A stretch of DNA of 64,000 nt. Origin: Candidatus Vesicomyidisocius sp. Agig_15_S12 (GTDB lineage: Bacteria; Pseudomonadota; Gammaproteobacteria; PS1; Pseudothioglobaceae). The position numbers and the translations under genes were made by a program. Below the pieces are notes generated by a model. That model ran no database searches, was not told the DNA's origin, and was given only the letters and a program-made list of their open reading frames with translations. This document shows positions 49,907-60,053 of this stretch, in pieces. The stretch's first letter is position 1. Each line of letters starts with the position of its first letter. The stretch spans positions 83,230 through 147,229 of the forward strand of contig CP072532.1 in the NCBI GenBank assembly GCA_021730225.1. The letters run 5' to 3'.

Positions 49907-51949
49907 TTATTCAATTGGATCAATATCTAAATACCAACGTACTTTGTTTTTGAGTTTGAGTGTATTAATATGTTGACTGAAAGTGGATAATATTTGGTGG
50001 AGCGTTACTCGATTATTAGATTGTAGGTATAGGTTAAAGTAGTAGTAGTCTGACTTTTTTTCAATAGTATTAGCAATGGGTCCCCAAATTTCTACTGAAT
50101 TCATTTGTATGCTTTTTAACAAAATAGCTGCTTCATGTAAGAAATTTTCAGCATTTTGTTTGTTTTTTGCATTAGCACATAATAATGCTTGGTGTGAAAA
50201 AGGCGGCATCATTGCGCTTAAACGCTGTTTTAGAAGTTGACTAGCAAATTGTGTATAGCGTGACGACAAAACAAAATTAAAAATTGGATGATCAGGATAG
50301 CGAGTTTGTATAATAACTTCACCTCTTTCTTTGTGTCTACCAGCACGACCAGATACTTGGATAAGGAGTTGAGCTAAATATTCAGTTGCTCGAAAATTTG
50401 TTGATAAGAATCCAGTATCAACATCTAGAATACCGACCATTGCAAGGTTGGAAAAATCGTGTCCTTTGGTTAACATTTGTGTACCAATAATAATACAAGA
50501 TTTGCCAGTGTTGATTTGTTCTAAGTGTTGTGCAAATGATTTCTTACGTCGTGTAGTGTCACGATCAATGCGGATAATAGGAATGTTTACAAAGTATGAA
50601 GATAGAGTTTCTTCTAATTTTTCTGTGCCATATCCTAATATTTTAAGGCTTTGTTCAGTACAGTTTGGGCAGATGTGTTCTGGTATTTTTTCGTCGCCAC
50701 AATGATGGCATTTAAGACGATTGATATGGCGGTGATAAACCATGGTTAAATCACAATGATTACATTGTGCCTTCCAGTTACATTGTGTACAGTAATAGAT
50801 AGGTGCATAACCCCGGCGGTTAACAAACAACATAACTTGTTTGTTAATGGATAAATATTGCTTGATTTTTTCAATTAGCATTTTAGATAATATACCATTA
50901 GTATTACTGCGCATATCAATCAGACTTACCTTGGGTAAAGTTGCATCACCTGCGCGTTTAGTTAGTGTGATGCGTGTGATTTTCTTATCCATCGCATTTT
51001 TTAATAATTCTAACGAAGGTGTTGCTGTACCTAATACCAAAGGGATTTTAGATTGTTGAGCGCGGATAAAACCTAAATTTCTAGCAGAGTACCGAAAACT
51101 TGATTGCTGTTTAAACGAGTTGTCATGCTCCTCATCAATAATAATTAAACCAAAATTTGATATAGGTGTGAAAATAGCACTTCTTGTACCGAGTATTACG
51201 CCAGCATCACCGTTTTTAGCCATAAGATAGGCATCTAATTTTTGATTTTCGTTAAGTTGTGAATGGATTGTTATTACGCGTGTTTTTAGGCGTGTTTTAA
51301 AATGTGTAATCATTTGTGGCGTTAGACCAATTTCCGGAACTAATACCAATACTTGTTTTTTTTGGTCAATCATTGATTGGATGATGTGTAAATATACTTC
51401 AGTTTTGCCACTACCAGTCACACCATGAAGTAAAAAAGCGTGATATTGATTGGTTGATTTCAAAATTTGTTTGATAGCAATATTTTGTTCATCTGTTGGT
51501 TGAAAGTTTGGTTGTTGTAGTTCATTTGTTAAATCTATAATTTTTTTAATTTTTGCCTCTTTACCTAAAAGTAAGTTTTTAGGTAAAGTATATGAAATAA
51601 CTTTGCTAATTGGATAGTGGTAATACTTGGCCGACCAGAACAAGAGGTCTAAAATTGATTTGTCTAAAATTGGTATTTTATCTAGCACTTCTTCAACAGA
51701 TTTAAGTTTATACCCCAGTGTATCTTCTCTTTTTTCTCGGAAATTTGTTTCGTTATATCTACTTTTATCTTTAATAGCTAGTACAATACCAATTACTTTT
51801 TTTCGTGCAAGTGGTACTTTAACACGTACGCCAACAGAAACCTCGTTATCACATAGGTAGTTAAAGGTTTTGCTTAATGGTATAGATATAGCAACTTCAA
51901 TAATTAATGACAAAGTAATAGAGTTTTGATAAAATAAATATTTTATCAA
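49907..51949 (-). CDS. priA: Primosomal protein N' (replication restart helicase PriA)
   Basis: A 680-residue helicase, shorter than E. coli PriA (732). It has Walker A GVTGSGKTEVYL, the DEEH box in LIIIDEEHDNSFKQ, TRSAIFTP, and the zinc-binding cysteines CTQCNWKAQCNHC ... CHHCG ... CPNC. The C-terminal helicase motifs GTEKLEE, GTQMLTKGHDF and QVSGRAGR are intact. It reloads the replisome at stalled forks. The first ATG adds about 15 residues compared with typical PriA; a TTG at residue 13 is an alternative start. It is divergent from ybeY. Confidence 0.94.
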   Translation of the reverse strand: MIKYLFYQNSITLSLIIEVAISIPLSKTFNYLCDNEVSVGVRVKVPLARKKVIGIVLAIKDKSRYNETNFREKREDTLGYKLKSVEEVLDKIPILDKSILDLLFWSAKYYHYPISKVISYTLPKNLLLGKEAKIKKIIDLTNELQQPNFQPTDEQNIAIKQILKSTNQYHAFLLHGVTGSGKTEVYLHIIQSMIDQKKQVLVLVPEIGLTPQMITHFKTRLKTRVITIHSQLNENQKLDAYLMAKNGDAGVILGTRSAIFTPISNFGLIIIDEEHDNSFKQQSSFRYSARNLGFIRAQQSKIPLVLGTATPSLELLKNAMDKKITRITLTKRAGDATLPKVSLIDMRSNTNGILSKMLIEKIKQYLSINKQVMLFVNRRGYAPIYYCTQCNWKAQCNHCDLTMVYHRHINRLKCHHCGDEKIPEHICPNCTEQSLKILGYGTEKLEETLSSYFVNIPIIRIDRDTTRRKKSFAQHLEQINTGKSCIIIGTQMLTKGHDFSNLAMVGILDVDTGFLSTNFRATEYLAQLLIQVSGRAGRHKERGEVIIQTRYPDHPIFNFVLSSRYTQFASQLLKQRLSAMMPPFSHQALLCANAKNKQNAENFLHEAAILLKSIQMNSVEIWGPIANTIEKKSDYYYFNLYLQSNNRVTLHQILSTFSQHINTLKLKNKVRWYLDIDPIE

Positions 51950-51976
51950 AAAATATCATTTAATCTAATATTAAGT

Positions 51977-52414
51977 ATGGTGATTATACAAAATAGTATT
52001 CACGATTTATCTGTTAATGAAGATGATTTAAGTTGTATTTTACAAAATGTGGTTAAAGAGTATGGAAAGGGTGAAAGTGAGTTGTTAGTTCGATTAGTTG
52101 ATGAATCGGAGATTCAAAATCTTAATAAAGTTTATCGATACAAGGATAAATCTACCAATGTATTATCATTCTTAAGTGATTTGCCTATTGAGATTGATGA
52201 AAATATTTTAGGAGATGTTGTAATCTGTACACAAGTAGTTTTAAAAGAGTCTATTGAACAGCATAAATCTTTTAATAATCATTTAATGCATATGGCAGTT
52301 CATGGTACATTGCATTTATTGGGTTATGATCATATTGATACTAAAGATGCACAAAAGATGGCAAACTTAGAAAGAAAAATTCTAGCAAAAATTGGGATTA
52401 ATAATCCTTATTAA
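51977..52414 (+). CDS. ybeY: Endoribonuclease YbeY
   Basis: A 145-residue metal-dependent RNase of the UPF0054 family. The zinc motif HGTLHLLGYDH (H-x3-H-x5-H) is intact, with the conserved RYKDKSTNVLSF before it. YbeY matures 16S rRNA and takes part in ribosome quality control. It converges on tilS with a shared terminator at 52421-52463. Confidence 0.95.
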   Translation: MVIIQNSIHDLSVNEDDLSCILQNVVKEYGKGESELLVRLVDESEIQNLNKVYRYKDKSTNVLSFLSDLPIEIDENILGDVVICTQVVLKESIEQHKSFNNHLMHMAVHGTLHLLGYDHIDTKDAQKMANLERKILAKIGINNPY

Positions 52415-52420
52415 ATTAGT

Positions 52421-52463
52421 AAGGATTGCCACTATTTATTTAAAACTGGCAATTCTTGTTTTT
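52421..52463. terminator. Bidirectional terminator between ybeY and tilS
   Basis: AAGGATTGCCA (52421-52431) pairs with TGGCAATTCTT (52447-52457) over 11 positions with one G-T pair and a 15-base loop. T-rich sequence (TTGTTTTTA) follows on the plus strand. Confidence 0.7.
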
Positions 52464-52466
52464 ATA

Positions 52467-53639
52467 TTAAGCATTATAAGTCTTACCAATACGTTCAATG
52501 GCATATAATGTATTATTAATGTAATACATTTTTAACTGGTTCCGTTCCCAAGGTGGAATATTAGCTTCTTGTAATATTTTTTTTAACGATTTGGTGTGTT
52601 TTTTTTCTAGTAATTTAATACGTTGACCTTTTTGTCGATAACGAATTGAAAAATTTGGAAAGTGTTTAAATTCCTCATAAAACGGGCAAGGCTTTTTCTT
52701 CTTTGGTAGGGATTTATTTATGAAATATAATTCATTTTGGTAGCGTCTAACCTCGTACTCATTCCAACATACCAGTGGATTAGTATCCTCTTTTGCGTGC
52801 AGTAGTTTAATAATTTGTTGCATTATTTTATCGCTGGGAGTTAAAAAATTAAGCAAGTTTAGATGATGGCGGAGAATGTTTTTAATTCTATGGATTTCAA
52901 GTTTAATAAGCTGATTTATATTGATGCGATTGGTATGATTGATAATATAATATGTCTTAATATCAATATGGGCTAGTTCATGTGTAAGTTTTAAGGTTTC
53001 TGATTGGTGTTGTGCACTTCTGGCAAGTGTTTCTGTTAAATTTTTATATACCTTAGATAATTTTGGTAGAATTTTTAAACGTAAGAAATTACGCCTAAAA
53101 TAAGTATTTTTATTGCTGTCATCTTCTATCCAATTTAGTTTGTGATTATTAGCATAATCACAAACTTGAGATTTATTAATTGTTAAAAAAGGGCGATAGT
53201 GAATACCTTTTCCTAGAGACTTCTTTTTAGGCATAGCAGCTAATCCAGCACTACCACTACCACGGAATAGTTGCAGAAGTAATGTTTCTGCTTGGTCGTT
53301 TTTATGGTGTGCTGTGCAGAGTATTTCATTTTCTTTTAATAAGTTAGATAATGAACGATAACGTTTCTTACGTGCATTTTCTTCGATATTAGATGTATTA
53401 TCAAAAGATAAATTAATGCTTAAGTAGACAATATTAAGATTTAAACATGTTGTTTTACAAAATTTATCCCATTTGTTACAAAATTGAGATAAATGATGAT
53501 TATAGTGAATAACTCTTATTTTATTGGGATAGTGTGTGTTTAAATAATGCAAAAGTACGATAGAATCAATGCCACCACTGAGACCAAGGACAATATTTTT
53601 GCCTTCAAGAAATAAATCTTTAGTCTTTAAATTTTCCAA
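52467..53639 (-). CDS. tilS: tRNA-Ile lysidine synthetase TilS
   Basis: A 390-residue N-type ATP pyrophosphatase. The PP-loop SGGIDS is near the start ([15 protein letters not shown]), followed by HYNHHL and [21 protein letters not shown]. The C-terminal TilS domain is present. It makes lysidine at C34 of the CAU tRNA-Ile so that it reads AUA; the likely substrate tRNA is at 37553. It overlaps accA by 20 bases. Confidence 0.94.
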   Translation of the reverse strand: MENLKTKDLFLEGKNIVLGLSGGIDSIVLLHYLNTHYPNKIRVIHYNHHLSQFCNKWDKFCKTTCLNLNIVYLSINLSFDNTSNIEENARKKRYRSLSNLLKENEILCTAHHKNDQAETLLLQLFRGSGSAGLAAMPKKKSLGKGIHYRPFLTINKSQVCDYANNHKLNWIEDDSNKNTYFRRNFLRLKILPKLSKVYKNLTETLARSAQHQSETLKLTHELAHIDIKTYYIINHTNRININQLIKLEIHRIKNILRHHLNLLNFLTPSDKIMQQIIKLLHAKEDTNPLVCWNEYEVRRYQNELYFINKSLPKKKKPCPFYEEFKHFPNFSIRYRQKGQRIKLLEKKHTKSLKKILQEANIPPWERNQLKMYYINNTLYAIERIGKTYNA

Positions 53640-54570
53640 AACCTAAGAGTTTTTTTTGTCTATTTTGTAACAATTGTTCTATTGGTAATTGTTTAATTTT
53701 ATTGAGTTGTTGCGTTAACACTTCTTTTAAAAGTGTTTTTGCTTGTGAAGGATTACGATGGATGCCGCCTAATGGTTCATTAATAACTACATCAATTAAT
53801 CTTTCTTTTTTAAGATGGATTGAAGTTAATTTTAAAGATTCTGCTGCAAGGTTTGCTTTGGTTACGTCTTTGTATAAAATAGAGGCACAACCTTCTGGAG
53901 AAATTACAGAATAAATACTGTATTCAAACATCATAATTGTATCTGCTACACCAATAGCTAGTGCACCGCCAGAGCCACCTTCACCAATAACTATTGAAAT
54001 AATAGGTGTTGCTAGGGTTGACATTTCAAATAGATTTTTGGCAATTGCTTCGCTTTGTCCACGTTCTTCAGCACCAATACCTGGATAGGCACCAGGCGTG
54101 TCAATAAAAGTAACAATAGGCATTGAAAATTTTTCAGCAAGTTTCATTAAGCGTAAGGCTTTTCGGTAACCTTCAGGTCTAGGCATGCCAAAATTGTATT
54201 TTATCTTTTCTTGGGTGGTTCGTCCTTTTTGTTGACCAATAAACATCACTGGTTGTTTATTTAATGTAGCAATACCACCAATAATAGCATGGTCATCACC
54301 ATAAGTACGATCACCATGTAATTCTGTGAATTCATCAAATACATCAGAAATATAATCAAGTGTATAAAGGCGTTTTGGGTGGCGTGCTAGTTGAGATATC
54401 TGCCAATCGCTTAAAGATGAGAATATTTTTTTGGTTAAAGCATTACTCTTGGATTTGAGTGCTTTTATCTCATTAATAATATCTGCTTTGTCTTTAATAT
54501 TGTCAAGTGCTTGTATTTTTTCCTCTAGTTCGGCAATAGGTTGTTCAAAATCAAGATAATCTAAGTTCAT
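53620..54570 (-). CDS. accA: Acetyl-CoA carboxylase carboxyltransferase subunit alpha
   Basis: A 316-residue subunit, the usual length. It starts [17 protein letters not shown] and has the crotonase-fold segments [36 protein letters not shown] and [12 protein letters not shown]. With AccD it transfers carboxyl from biotin-BCCP to acetyl-CoA, starting fatty-acid synthesis. accBCD are not in the window. Confidence 0.97.
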   Translation of the reverse strand: MNLDYLDFEQPIAELEEKIQALDNIKDKADIINEIKALKSKSNALTKKIFSSLSDWQISQLARHPKRLYTLDYISDVFDEFTELHGDRTYGDDHAIIGGIATLNKQPVMFIGQQKGRTTQEKIKYNFGMPRPEGYRKALRLMKLAEKFSMPIVTFIDTPGAYPGIGAEERGQSEAIAKNLFEMSTLATPIISIVIGEGGSGGALAIGVADTIMMFEYSIYSVISPEGCASILYKDVTKANLAAESLKLTSIHLKKERLIDVVINEPLGGIHRNPSQAKTLLKEVLTQQLNKIKQLPIEQLLQNRQKKLLGFGKFKD

Positions 54571-54717
54571 ACTCTAGTTTAAAATTTGTTTACATACAAT
54601 GTTTAAAATTATAGCAGAAATACTAGCATTTCTAACTTTTGCTACCTTATATTAAGTTAGTTTTATAAATAAACTTAAATGAGTAAGATTTGATGTACTA
54701 TTATTAATAATGAGTGA

Positions 54718-54733
54718 AATTAATGCATTAATT
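54718..54733. promoter_or_regulatory. 16-bp perfect palindrome upstream of ccoS
   Basis: AATTAATGCATTAATT is self-complementary and lies 65 bases before the ccoS ATG, within a region where TGTACT (54694) and AGTACA (54740) also mirror each other. It does not match the FNR box (TTGAT-N4-ATCAA). It may be an operator or chance in AT-rich DNA. Confidence 0.3.
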
Positions 54734-54797
54734 ATTATCAGTACATTAAAAAATGAAAGACAATTTAATATTTTTTTGATAAAAATAAGGAAGAAAT

Positions 54798-54995
54798 ATG
54801 GATGTAATTTATTGGCTTGTACCAAGTATGATTTTTGTTGGCACTGTTCTTGTTATTATTTTAATAATAGGGGTTAAGAATGGTCAGTTTGATGATTTAG
54901 AAGGAGAAGGGCAACGTATCTTATATGATGAAGAACAGATAAATTTAGCACCTATAAAAAATATTAAAAACAAGGCTGACAATTCGGTTTTTTAA
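54798..54995 (+). CDS. ccoS: CcoS, cbb3 oxidase assembly protein
   Basis: A 65-residue protein with one membrane helix (about 5-26) followed by GQFDDLEGEGQRILYDEE, the hallmark of CcoS. The family is needed for cofactor insertion into cbb3 oxidase. AAGGAAGAA precedes the ATG. It is separated from ccoGH (window start) and stands first in a run with the DUF47 protein, pit and a BolA protein. Confidence 0.9.
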   Translation: MDVIYWLVPSMIFVGTVLVIILIIGVKNGQFDDLEGEGQRILYDEEQINLAPIKNIKNKADNSVF

Positions 54996-55032
54996 TAGAA
55001 AATTCGCATCTAAAGATGTTAGAAAAAATAAA

Positions 55033-55710
55033 ATGGCTCAAAATATAATAGATGGTCTATTTGGTAAATCACCCATTAGCTCATTACAGAAACACATGAC
55101 ACAAGTGCATTCTTGCATTTCAGAACTTAATGGTTTTATGATTGCCATGTATACTCAAAATTGGGCGAAAGCTGAAATAATTAAAAGTGATATAGGTATT
55201 AAAGAAGGCAAAGCAGATATTCTTAAAAAGAATCTACGTTTAAGTTTGTCTTCAACGTTTATGATGCCTTTTTCACGTAGAGATTTACTTGATTTATTGC
55301 TTATTCAAGATTCTATTGCCAATATCTCTAAGGATGTTTCGGGTTTAATGATTAATCGTAAGATGATATTTCCAGACAAGATTCTTCATGATGTTATAAA
55401 ATTAACTAAGGTTTGTATCAAAACATCAGCTATGGCACTTAAAGCCGTTAATGAATTAGATGAATTATTAGAAACTGCATTTGGTAGTCGTGAGCGTAAG
55501 ATTATTAGTTATATTATTGAAGATGTTAATGTACTTGAAAATAAATCTGATACAATTCAGCACGAAATTAGTGCTGAATTGTTCCTGTTAGAATCTAGTT
55601 TTCCACCTGTGGATATTATGTTTTATTATCGTACTGTAGAATGGTTGGGTGAGCTTGCAGATGCAGCTCAAAAAGTTGGCTCAAGACTAGAAGTGCTGTT
55701 AGCAAGATAA
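55033..55710 (+). CDS. DUF47/TIGR00153 PhoU-like protein paired with Pit
   Basis: A 225-residue, largely helical cytoplasmic protein with PhoU-like alternating charged helices. The first helical part includes KSPISSLQKHMTQVHSCISEL and the last ends WLGELADAAQKVGSRLEVLLAR, typical of DUF47. These proteins are encoded directly before Pit-type phosphate transporters and are thought to modulate them. pit follows after 10 bases. Confidence 0.9.
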   Translation: MAQNIIDGLFGKSPISSLQKHMTQVHSCISELNGFMIAMYTQNWAKAEIIKSDIGIKEGKADILKKNLRLSLSSTFMMPFSRRDLLDLLLIQDSIANISKDVSGLMINRKMIFPDKILHDVIKLTKVCIKTSAMALKAVNELDELLETAFGSRERKIISYIIEDVNVLENKSDTIQHEISAELFLLESSFPPVDIMFYYRTVEWLGELADAAQKVGSRLEVLLAR

Positions 55711-55720
55711 GGGAGCTATT

Positions 55721-57001
55721 ATGGATATAATTGCAAATTATGCTGATATTTTTATTATGCTAGCAATTGGGTTTGGTTTGTTTATGGCTTGGGGTATTGG
55801 TGCTAATGATGTTTCTAATGCCATGGGTACTTCGGTGGGTTCTGCCGCTATTACCTTTAAACAAGCAGTTGTTATTGCGGTTATTTTTGAGTTTTCTGGT
55901 GCCATTCTTGCAGGCGGAGAAGTAACTGATACTGTTCGTAAGGGTATTTTAGATGCAGTATTATTTACTAATAATCCACACTTATTAGTGTATGGTATGC
56001 TTGCTTCGCTTTTGGCAGCGGGTGCGTGGTTATTGATTGCCTCATCTTTAGGATGGCCAGTTTCTACGACACATTCAATTGTTGGTGCTATTGTTGGTTT
56101 TGGTGCAGTAGGTGTTGGTATTGATGCGGTTGCTTGGGATAAAGTAATTAAAATTGTGATGAGTTGGGTAGTATCTCCAGTACTTGCTGGCACACTTGCT
56201 GTTTTTATTTTTAAAAGTTTACAATTCTTAGTGATTGATACTAAAGATCCGTTGATAAATGCCAAGAGATACTTGCCATTTTATGTATTTTTTGTTGGTT
56301 TTATCATTGCGTTGGTTACGCAATTTAAAGGTCTTAAACATATTGACTCTTTAAAATATATCTCTAAAGATGTTTCTTTAAGTTTGATAATTGCAATTAT
56401 AGTTGGTATTTTAGCAGCTGTTATTGCTGCGTTTATTATGAGAAGTATTAAGATAAATCCTAAGGATGATAAAGATTTTCATTATGCTAATATGGAAAAG
56501 CTTTTTGCTGTTCTTATGGTGATTACCGCATCTGCTATGGCATTTGCACATGGTTCTAATGATGTTGCTAATGCCATCGGTCCACTGGCTGCGGTTTATA
56601 GTATTGTAGAATCTGGGGGTGATATTACCTCAAGGAGCACTATACCTTCATGGGTTTTGCTGGTTGGTGGTGGTGGTATTATATTTGGTTTTATGACTTA
56701 TGGATTTAAAGTTATGAAAACTATTGGAAAAGGAATTACAGAACTTACCCCTTCTCGTGGTTTTGCTGCTGAATTAGCTGCTGCAACAACGGTAGTTTTA
56801 GCCTCATCAACAGGTATTCCTGTATCAACTACACAGGTCTTGGTAGGGGCGGTGTTGGGTGTTGGTATTGCTAGGGGTGTGGTCGCACTTAATATGCGAG
56901 TTATAAATACAATTTTCTTATCTTGGTTAATTACTTTACCAGCAGGTGCAGTCATGTCTATTCTATTTTTCTTTGCACTTAAGGGAGTATTTGGAGCATA
57001 A
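55721..57001 (+). CDS. pit: Low-affinity inorganic phosphate transporter Pit
   Basis: A 426-residue membrane protein of the PiT family, with about ten helices and the two PHO4 repeats marked by GANDVSNAMGTSVGS (near the N-terminus) and GSNDVANAIGPLAA (in the C-terminal half). The STTHSIVGAIVG and STTQVLVGAVLG loops mirror each other. It imports metal-phosphate with protons. An AAGGGAGC ribosome binding site precedes the ATG. The pairing with a DUF47 gene supports phosphate rather than sulfate transport. Confidence 0.93.
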   Translation: MDIIANYADIFIMLAIGFGLFMAWGIGANDVSNAMGTSVGSAAITFKQAVVIAVIFEFSGAILAGGEVTDTVRKGILDAVLFTNNPHLLVYGMLASLLAAGAWLLIASSLGWPVSTTHSIVGAIVGFGAVGVGIDAVAWDKVIKIVMSWVVSPVLAGTLAVFIFKSLQFLVIDTKDPLINAKRYLPFYVFFVGFIIALVTQFKGLKHIDSLKYISKDVSLSLIIAIIVGILAAVIAAFIMRSIKINPKDDKDFHYANMEKLFAVLMVITASAMAFAHGSNDVANAIGPLAAVYSIVESGGDITSRSTIPSWVLLVGGGGIIFGFMTYGFKVMKTIGKGITELTPSRGFAAELAAATTVVLASSTGIPVSTTQVLVGAVLGVGIARGVVALNMRVINTIFLSWLITLPAGAVMSILFFFALKGVFGA

Positions 57002-57004
57002 GTT

Positions 57005-57235
57005 ATGACATTAGAAGAAATTAAAGAAAAAATTGAATCAGGCATAGAAAATTCAATAGTTATTATGGAAGGCGATGGTTGTAGTTGTTCAACAAAGGTT
57101 GTTTCACCAATTTTTGAAGGTATGTCGCTGTTAGCTAGGCAAAAAATGGTACTTGCGGTTATGAATAAAGAAATTATAAATGGTACACTTCATGCACTTA
57201 GCATTAAAACACGTACACCAGAAGAAGATACTTAA
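57005..57235 (+). CDS. BolA-family protein (IbaG type) with a cysteine-rich loop
   Basis: A 76-residue BolA fold. GDG is followed by C26-S-C28-S where IbaG has the conserved SHF; the rest (FEGMSLLARQKMVLAVMNKEI ... LHALSIKTRTP) matches IbaG/YrbA well. BolA proteins partner monothiol glutaredoxins in [2Fe-2S] handling and use that histidine region as a ligand. The start lies 3 bases after the pit stop, so it is probably in the same operon. Confidence 0.88.
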   Translation: MTLEEIKEKIESGIENSIVIMEGDGCSCSTKVVSPIFEGMSLLARQKMVLAVMNKEIINGTLHALSIKTRTPEEDT

Positions 57236-57462
57236 GGTGTATTTATTTTTATATACAATTTGTTCAATACTGTGTTATTAGTATTTGTCAATATGGTGGT
57301 TGGTTTTTCGTATTTGTACGTGAATAATTAATTTAGTGCATAATTTTATTATTATAGTGATATGAAGTAGTTTAGATTAATTTTTAATAGTTTGATATTT
57401 ATTCATATATCTATCATAGGATGCTCATGTAAAATTTCTATCTTTGGATATAAAATATTTGT

Positions 57463-58731
57463 ATGAGTTTTTCTAAATTAGGTTTATCTGATTCAATTCT
57501 TAAAGCTATTAAGCAGAAAGGGTATAGTAAGCCATCACCAATACAGAATCAATCAATACCTGCTATTTTAAATGGTAAAGATGTTATGGCAGCTGCTCAA
57601 ACGGGAACGGGAAAAACAGCATGTTTTGCCTTGCCTATTCTTGAAATATTATCCAAAAAAAAACCTACAAAATCCAATCAGGTTCGTACATTGATTTTAA
57701 CGCCTACACGTGAATTAGCTATACAAGTTAGTGATAGTGTAACGACTTATGGTAAATATTTACCTCTTAAATCAAGCGTGGTGTTTGGTGGTGTGAAGAT
57801 TAATCCACAAATGCAAAAATTGTGTTCAGGTGTCGATATTTTAGTCGCTACGCCAGGCAGGTTATTAGATTTGTATTCTCAAAATTCCGTGAAATTTGAC
57901 ATGTTAGAAATAGTTGTATTTGATGAGGCAGATAGAATGCTAGATATGGGTTTTATTAACGATATTAAGAGAATTTTAAAGATTTTACCGTCAAAAAAGC
58001 AAACACTTATGTTTTCAGCTACTTTTTCTAATAAAATTTTAACATTAGCAAAAAGTTTGGTTAACAATCCTGTAGAAATATCAGTTTCTCCGAGAAATTC
58101 TACCGTTAAAGCAATAAAGCAATGGATTCATCCTGTTGATAAATCCAAAAAACATGCGTTATTAACTCATCTTATTCAAGAACATAATTGGCATCAGGTT
58201 TTAGTATTTAGTCGCACGAAATATGGTGCAAATCGTATTGTAAATCAATTAGAAAAGAAAAAGATTAGAGCAACTGCGATTCATAGCAATAAAAGTCAAG
58301 GTGCGCGTACAAGAGCTTTGTTAGATTTTAAAAATCACGCAGTTAACGTATTAGTGGCAACCGATATTGCTGCAAGAGGTATTGAAATTAATCAATTACC
58401 ACATGTTATTAATTTTGATTTACCATATGTGCCAGAAGATTATGTACATCGTATTGGTCGTACAGGCCGTGCTGGCTCAAAAGGTGAGGCAATTTCATTA
58501 GTTAGTGCTGATGAAGCTAAGCAATTATTTGATGTTGAACGCTTAATTCAAAATAAATTAGATCGTATAATGGTAGAAGGTTTTGTTCCAGATCACAATT
58601 TGCCAGAGTCAGGTAAAAAATTATTGCCACCAAAAAATAGAAGTTTTAAGAATTCCAAAAGTCGCAATCAACTCAGATATAGCAAAAATAGTAGTTTCAA
58701 GAAAATAAACTTAACAATGAAAAATTCATAA
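57463..58731 (+). CDS. rhlE: DEAD-box RNA helicase, RhlE type
   Basis: A 422-residue SF2 helicase. The Q motif region is [14 protein letters not shown], followed by AQTGTGKT (motif I), PTRELA, TPGR, DEAD, SAT and, in the second domain, [11 protein letters not shown] and [10 protein letters not shown]. The basic tail ([17 protein letters not shown]...) could bind RNA. RhlE helicases act in ribosome assembly and RNA turnover. The small secreted protein gene starts 10 bases after it. Confidence 0.92.
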   Translation: MSFSKLGLSDSILKAIKQKGYSKPSPIQNQSIPAILNGKDVMAAAQTGTGKTACFALPILEILSKKKPTKSNQVRTLILTPTRELAIQVSDSVTTYGKYLPLKSSVVFGGVKINPQMQKLCSGVDILVATPGRLLDLYSQNSVKFDMLEIVVFDEADRMLDMGFINDIKRILKILPSKKQTLMFSATFSNKILTLAKSLVNNPVEISVSPRNSTVKAIKQWIHPVDKSKKHALLTHLIQEHNWHQVLVFSRTKYGANRIVNQLEKKKIRATAIHSNKSQGARTRALLDFKNHAVNVLVATDIAARGIEINQLPHVINFDLPYVPEDYVHRIGRTGRAGSKGEAISLVSADEAKQLFDVERLIQNKLDRIMVEGFVPDHNLPESGKKLLPPKNRSFKNSKSRNQLRYSKNSSFKKINLTMKNS

Positions 58732-58741
58732 GGAAAATAAC

Positions 58742-58987
58742 ATGAGAATTAAATTAATAACGTTTATCATCGTGCTACTTTTAACCCCTGTTCATGCTGG
58801 ATTGTGGGAGAAAATAACTACAATAGGTGCTAAAATAGTAACACCAACTTCAGAATACTTAATTGAAACATCAGGCTGGAATATTCGAGTGTATGAATGG
58901 ATTCCAGCTGATAACCCTAATACACGTTGCTTATTTGCAGCTGGTTCACAAAAAGGTGGAGTGGCTTGTTACTCAATTAATGATTGA
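58742..58987 (+). CDS. Small secreted protein of unknown function
   Basis: An 81-residue protein with a clear signal peptide (residues 1-19, ending VHA-G) and a mature part of about 62 residues with two cysteines (C63 and C76) that could form a disulfide. The middle is ETSGWNIRVYEWIPADNPNT. I do not recognise the family. AAGGAAAA lies 6 bases before the ATG, so it is well expressed in principle. The stop overlaps an 8-bp inverted repeat at 58984-59010. Confidence 0.8.
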   Translation: MRIKLITFIIVLLLTPVHAGLWEKITTIGAKIVTPTSEYLIETSGWNIRVYEWIPADNPNTRCLFAAGSQKGGVACYSIND

Positions 58988-59010
58988 TAAATAATCAATT
59001 TGTTTATCAA
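58984..59010 (+). terminator. Terminator-like inverted repeat after the secreted protein gene
   Basis: TTGATAAA (58984-58991) and TTTATCAA (59003-59010) form an 8-bp stem overlapping the stop codon. It is AT-only apart from one G-C pair and has no T-run, so support is modest. Confidence 0.4.
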
Positions 59011-59684
59011 AAAGCTAATTTATTGTAGGTGACTAGAACTGGATTTAATTTTTAATTTTTTTATAAATATATTTATCCTACATTTACTTAAGTCATAGTA
59101 TATTTGTTTGTAAAACTTGTTTTTTATAATTATCTATCTTTTTTATACTGATTAACATAATCTATAATATCATTTTTATATTAAATTTATATTTGTTTTG
59201 GATAAGCTTTGATTTAATGCATAATTTAAATACCTAATTATATTATTCTTAGTATATATTAGTAATGATTATGTTTTTTTAAACTAATTATTTTTCATAA
59301 ATATAAAAATGATATTTGATATATTATTGTGATTATATTTCGATTATAAATATATGGTGATAAGTGCTTCTTATTTAGTTTTATTATAAGTTCAAATCTA
59401 TTTTTGGATAGTGATATTAGATTTTATCTTTTGTTGTTTTATGGTGTGTAGTAGTATCAATTCATTAATTAAGTAGGGCAAATGACCCTATTGTATCAGT
59501 GTTTTTTTAAGTATCATAATTATATTTAAGTTGTTTTCATTGTTTAGATGGCATTATGAATAACAATCATTTGTAATTTATTTATAATTCTATATTCATT
59601 TTTGTATAAGAATTTATAGAAAGTAGTGTTAATACTAGTGATTTTTATTAAACAGTAATATGATATATTTCTAATAAATATATG
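59011..59684. other. Non-coding gap of about 670 bases
   Basis: It lies between the secreted protein gene and the 3' end of the tmRNA. It is among the most AT-rich stretches of the window, with no gene or relic that I recognise. A small hairpin TAGGG/CCCTA near 59474-59490 precedes a T-run. Confidence 0.45.
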
Positions 59685-60031
59685 TGGTGGAGATGGCGGG
59701 AATTGAACCCGCGTCCGAAAACTTTCAAACAAGAAGTCTACATGCTTAGCTTGATCTATTTTTGTTAACTGCTTACCACCCGACCATCAGGGATGTAAGT
59801 AGCGATTTTCAACAAGTTTTAACCGAATTACGTGAAAAGAATAATCCTAGCGAGTCTGTGAGCGACCGTCATTCTAAAAATACAGACAATTTTCAGGTGA
59901 CGGCTAGCTATGCAGCTAGAGCGTAGTTGTTTTCGTTTTCAACTATATTTTAAAGTATATTTTAACGAGTTATCTTAATCCTCGGCATGCATCCTTGAGA
60001 TCCAACTCCTCGTCGAAGCCATGTCATCCCC
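59685..60031 (-). ncRNA. ssrA: tmRNA (SsrA)
   Basis: On the reverse strand the RNA begins GGGGATGACATGGCTTCGAC at 60031 and ends with the tRNA-like GGCGGGAATTGAACCCGCG complement and an encoded CCA at 59685 (347 bases). The tag frame is at 59911-59940 and encodes ENENNYALAA, followed by TAG at 59908. It rescues stalled ribosomes together with SmpB. It lies just downstream of tyrS on the same strand. Confidence 0.95.
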
Positions 60032-60053
60032 AAAACTGCATTATAACACTTTT

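Noticed and set aside
59544-59732. 62-codon reverse-strand open frame overlapping the tmRNA 3' end
   Set aside because: Its first codons are the tRNA-like domain of ssrA read as protein; the RNA gene explains the sequence.
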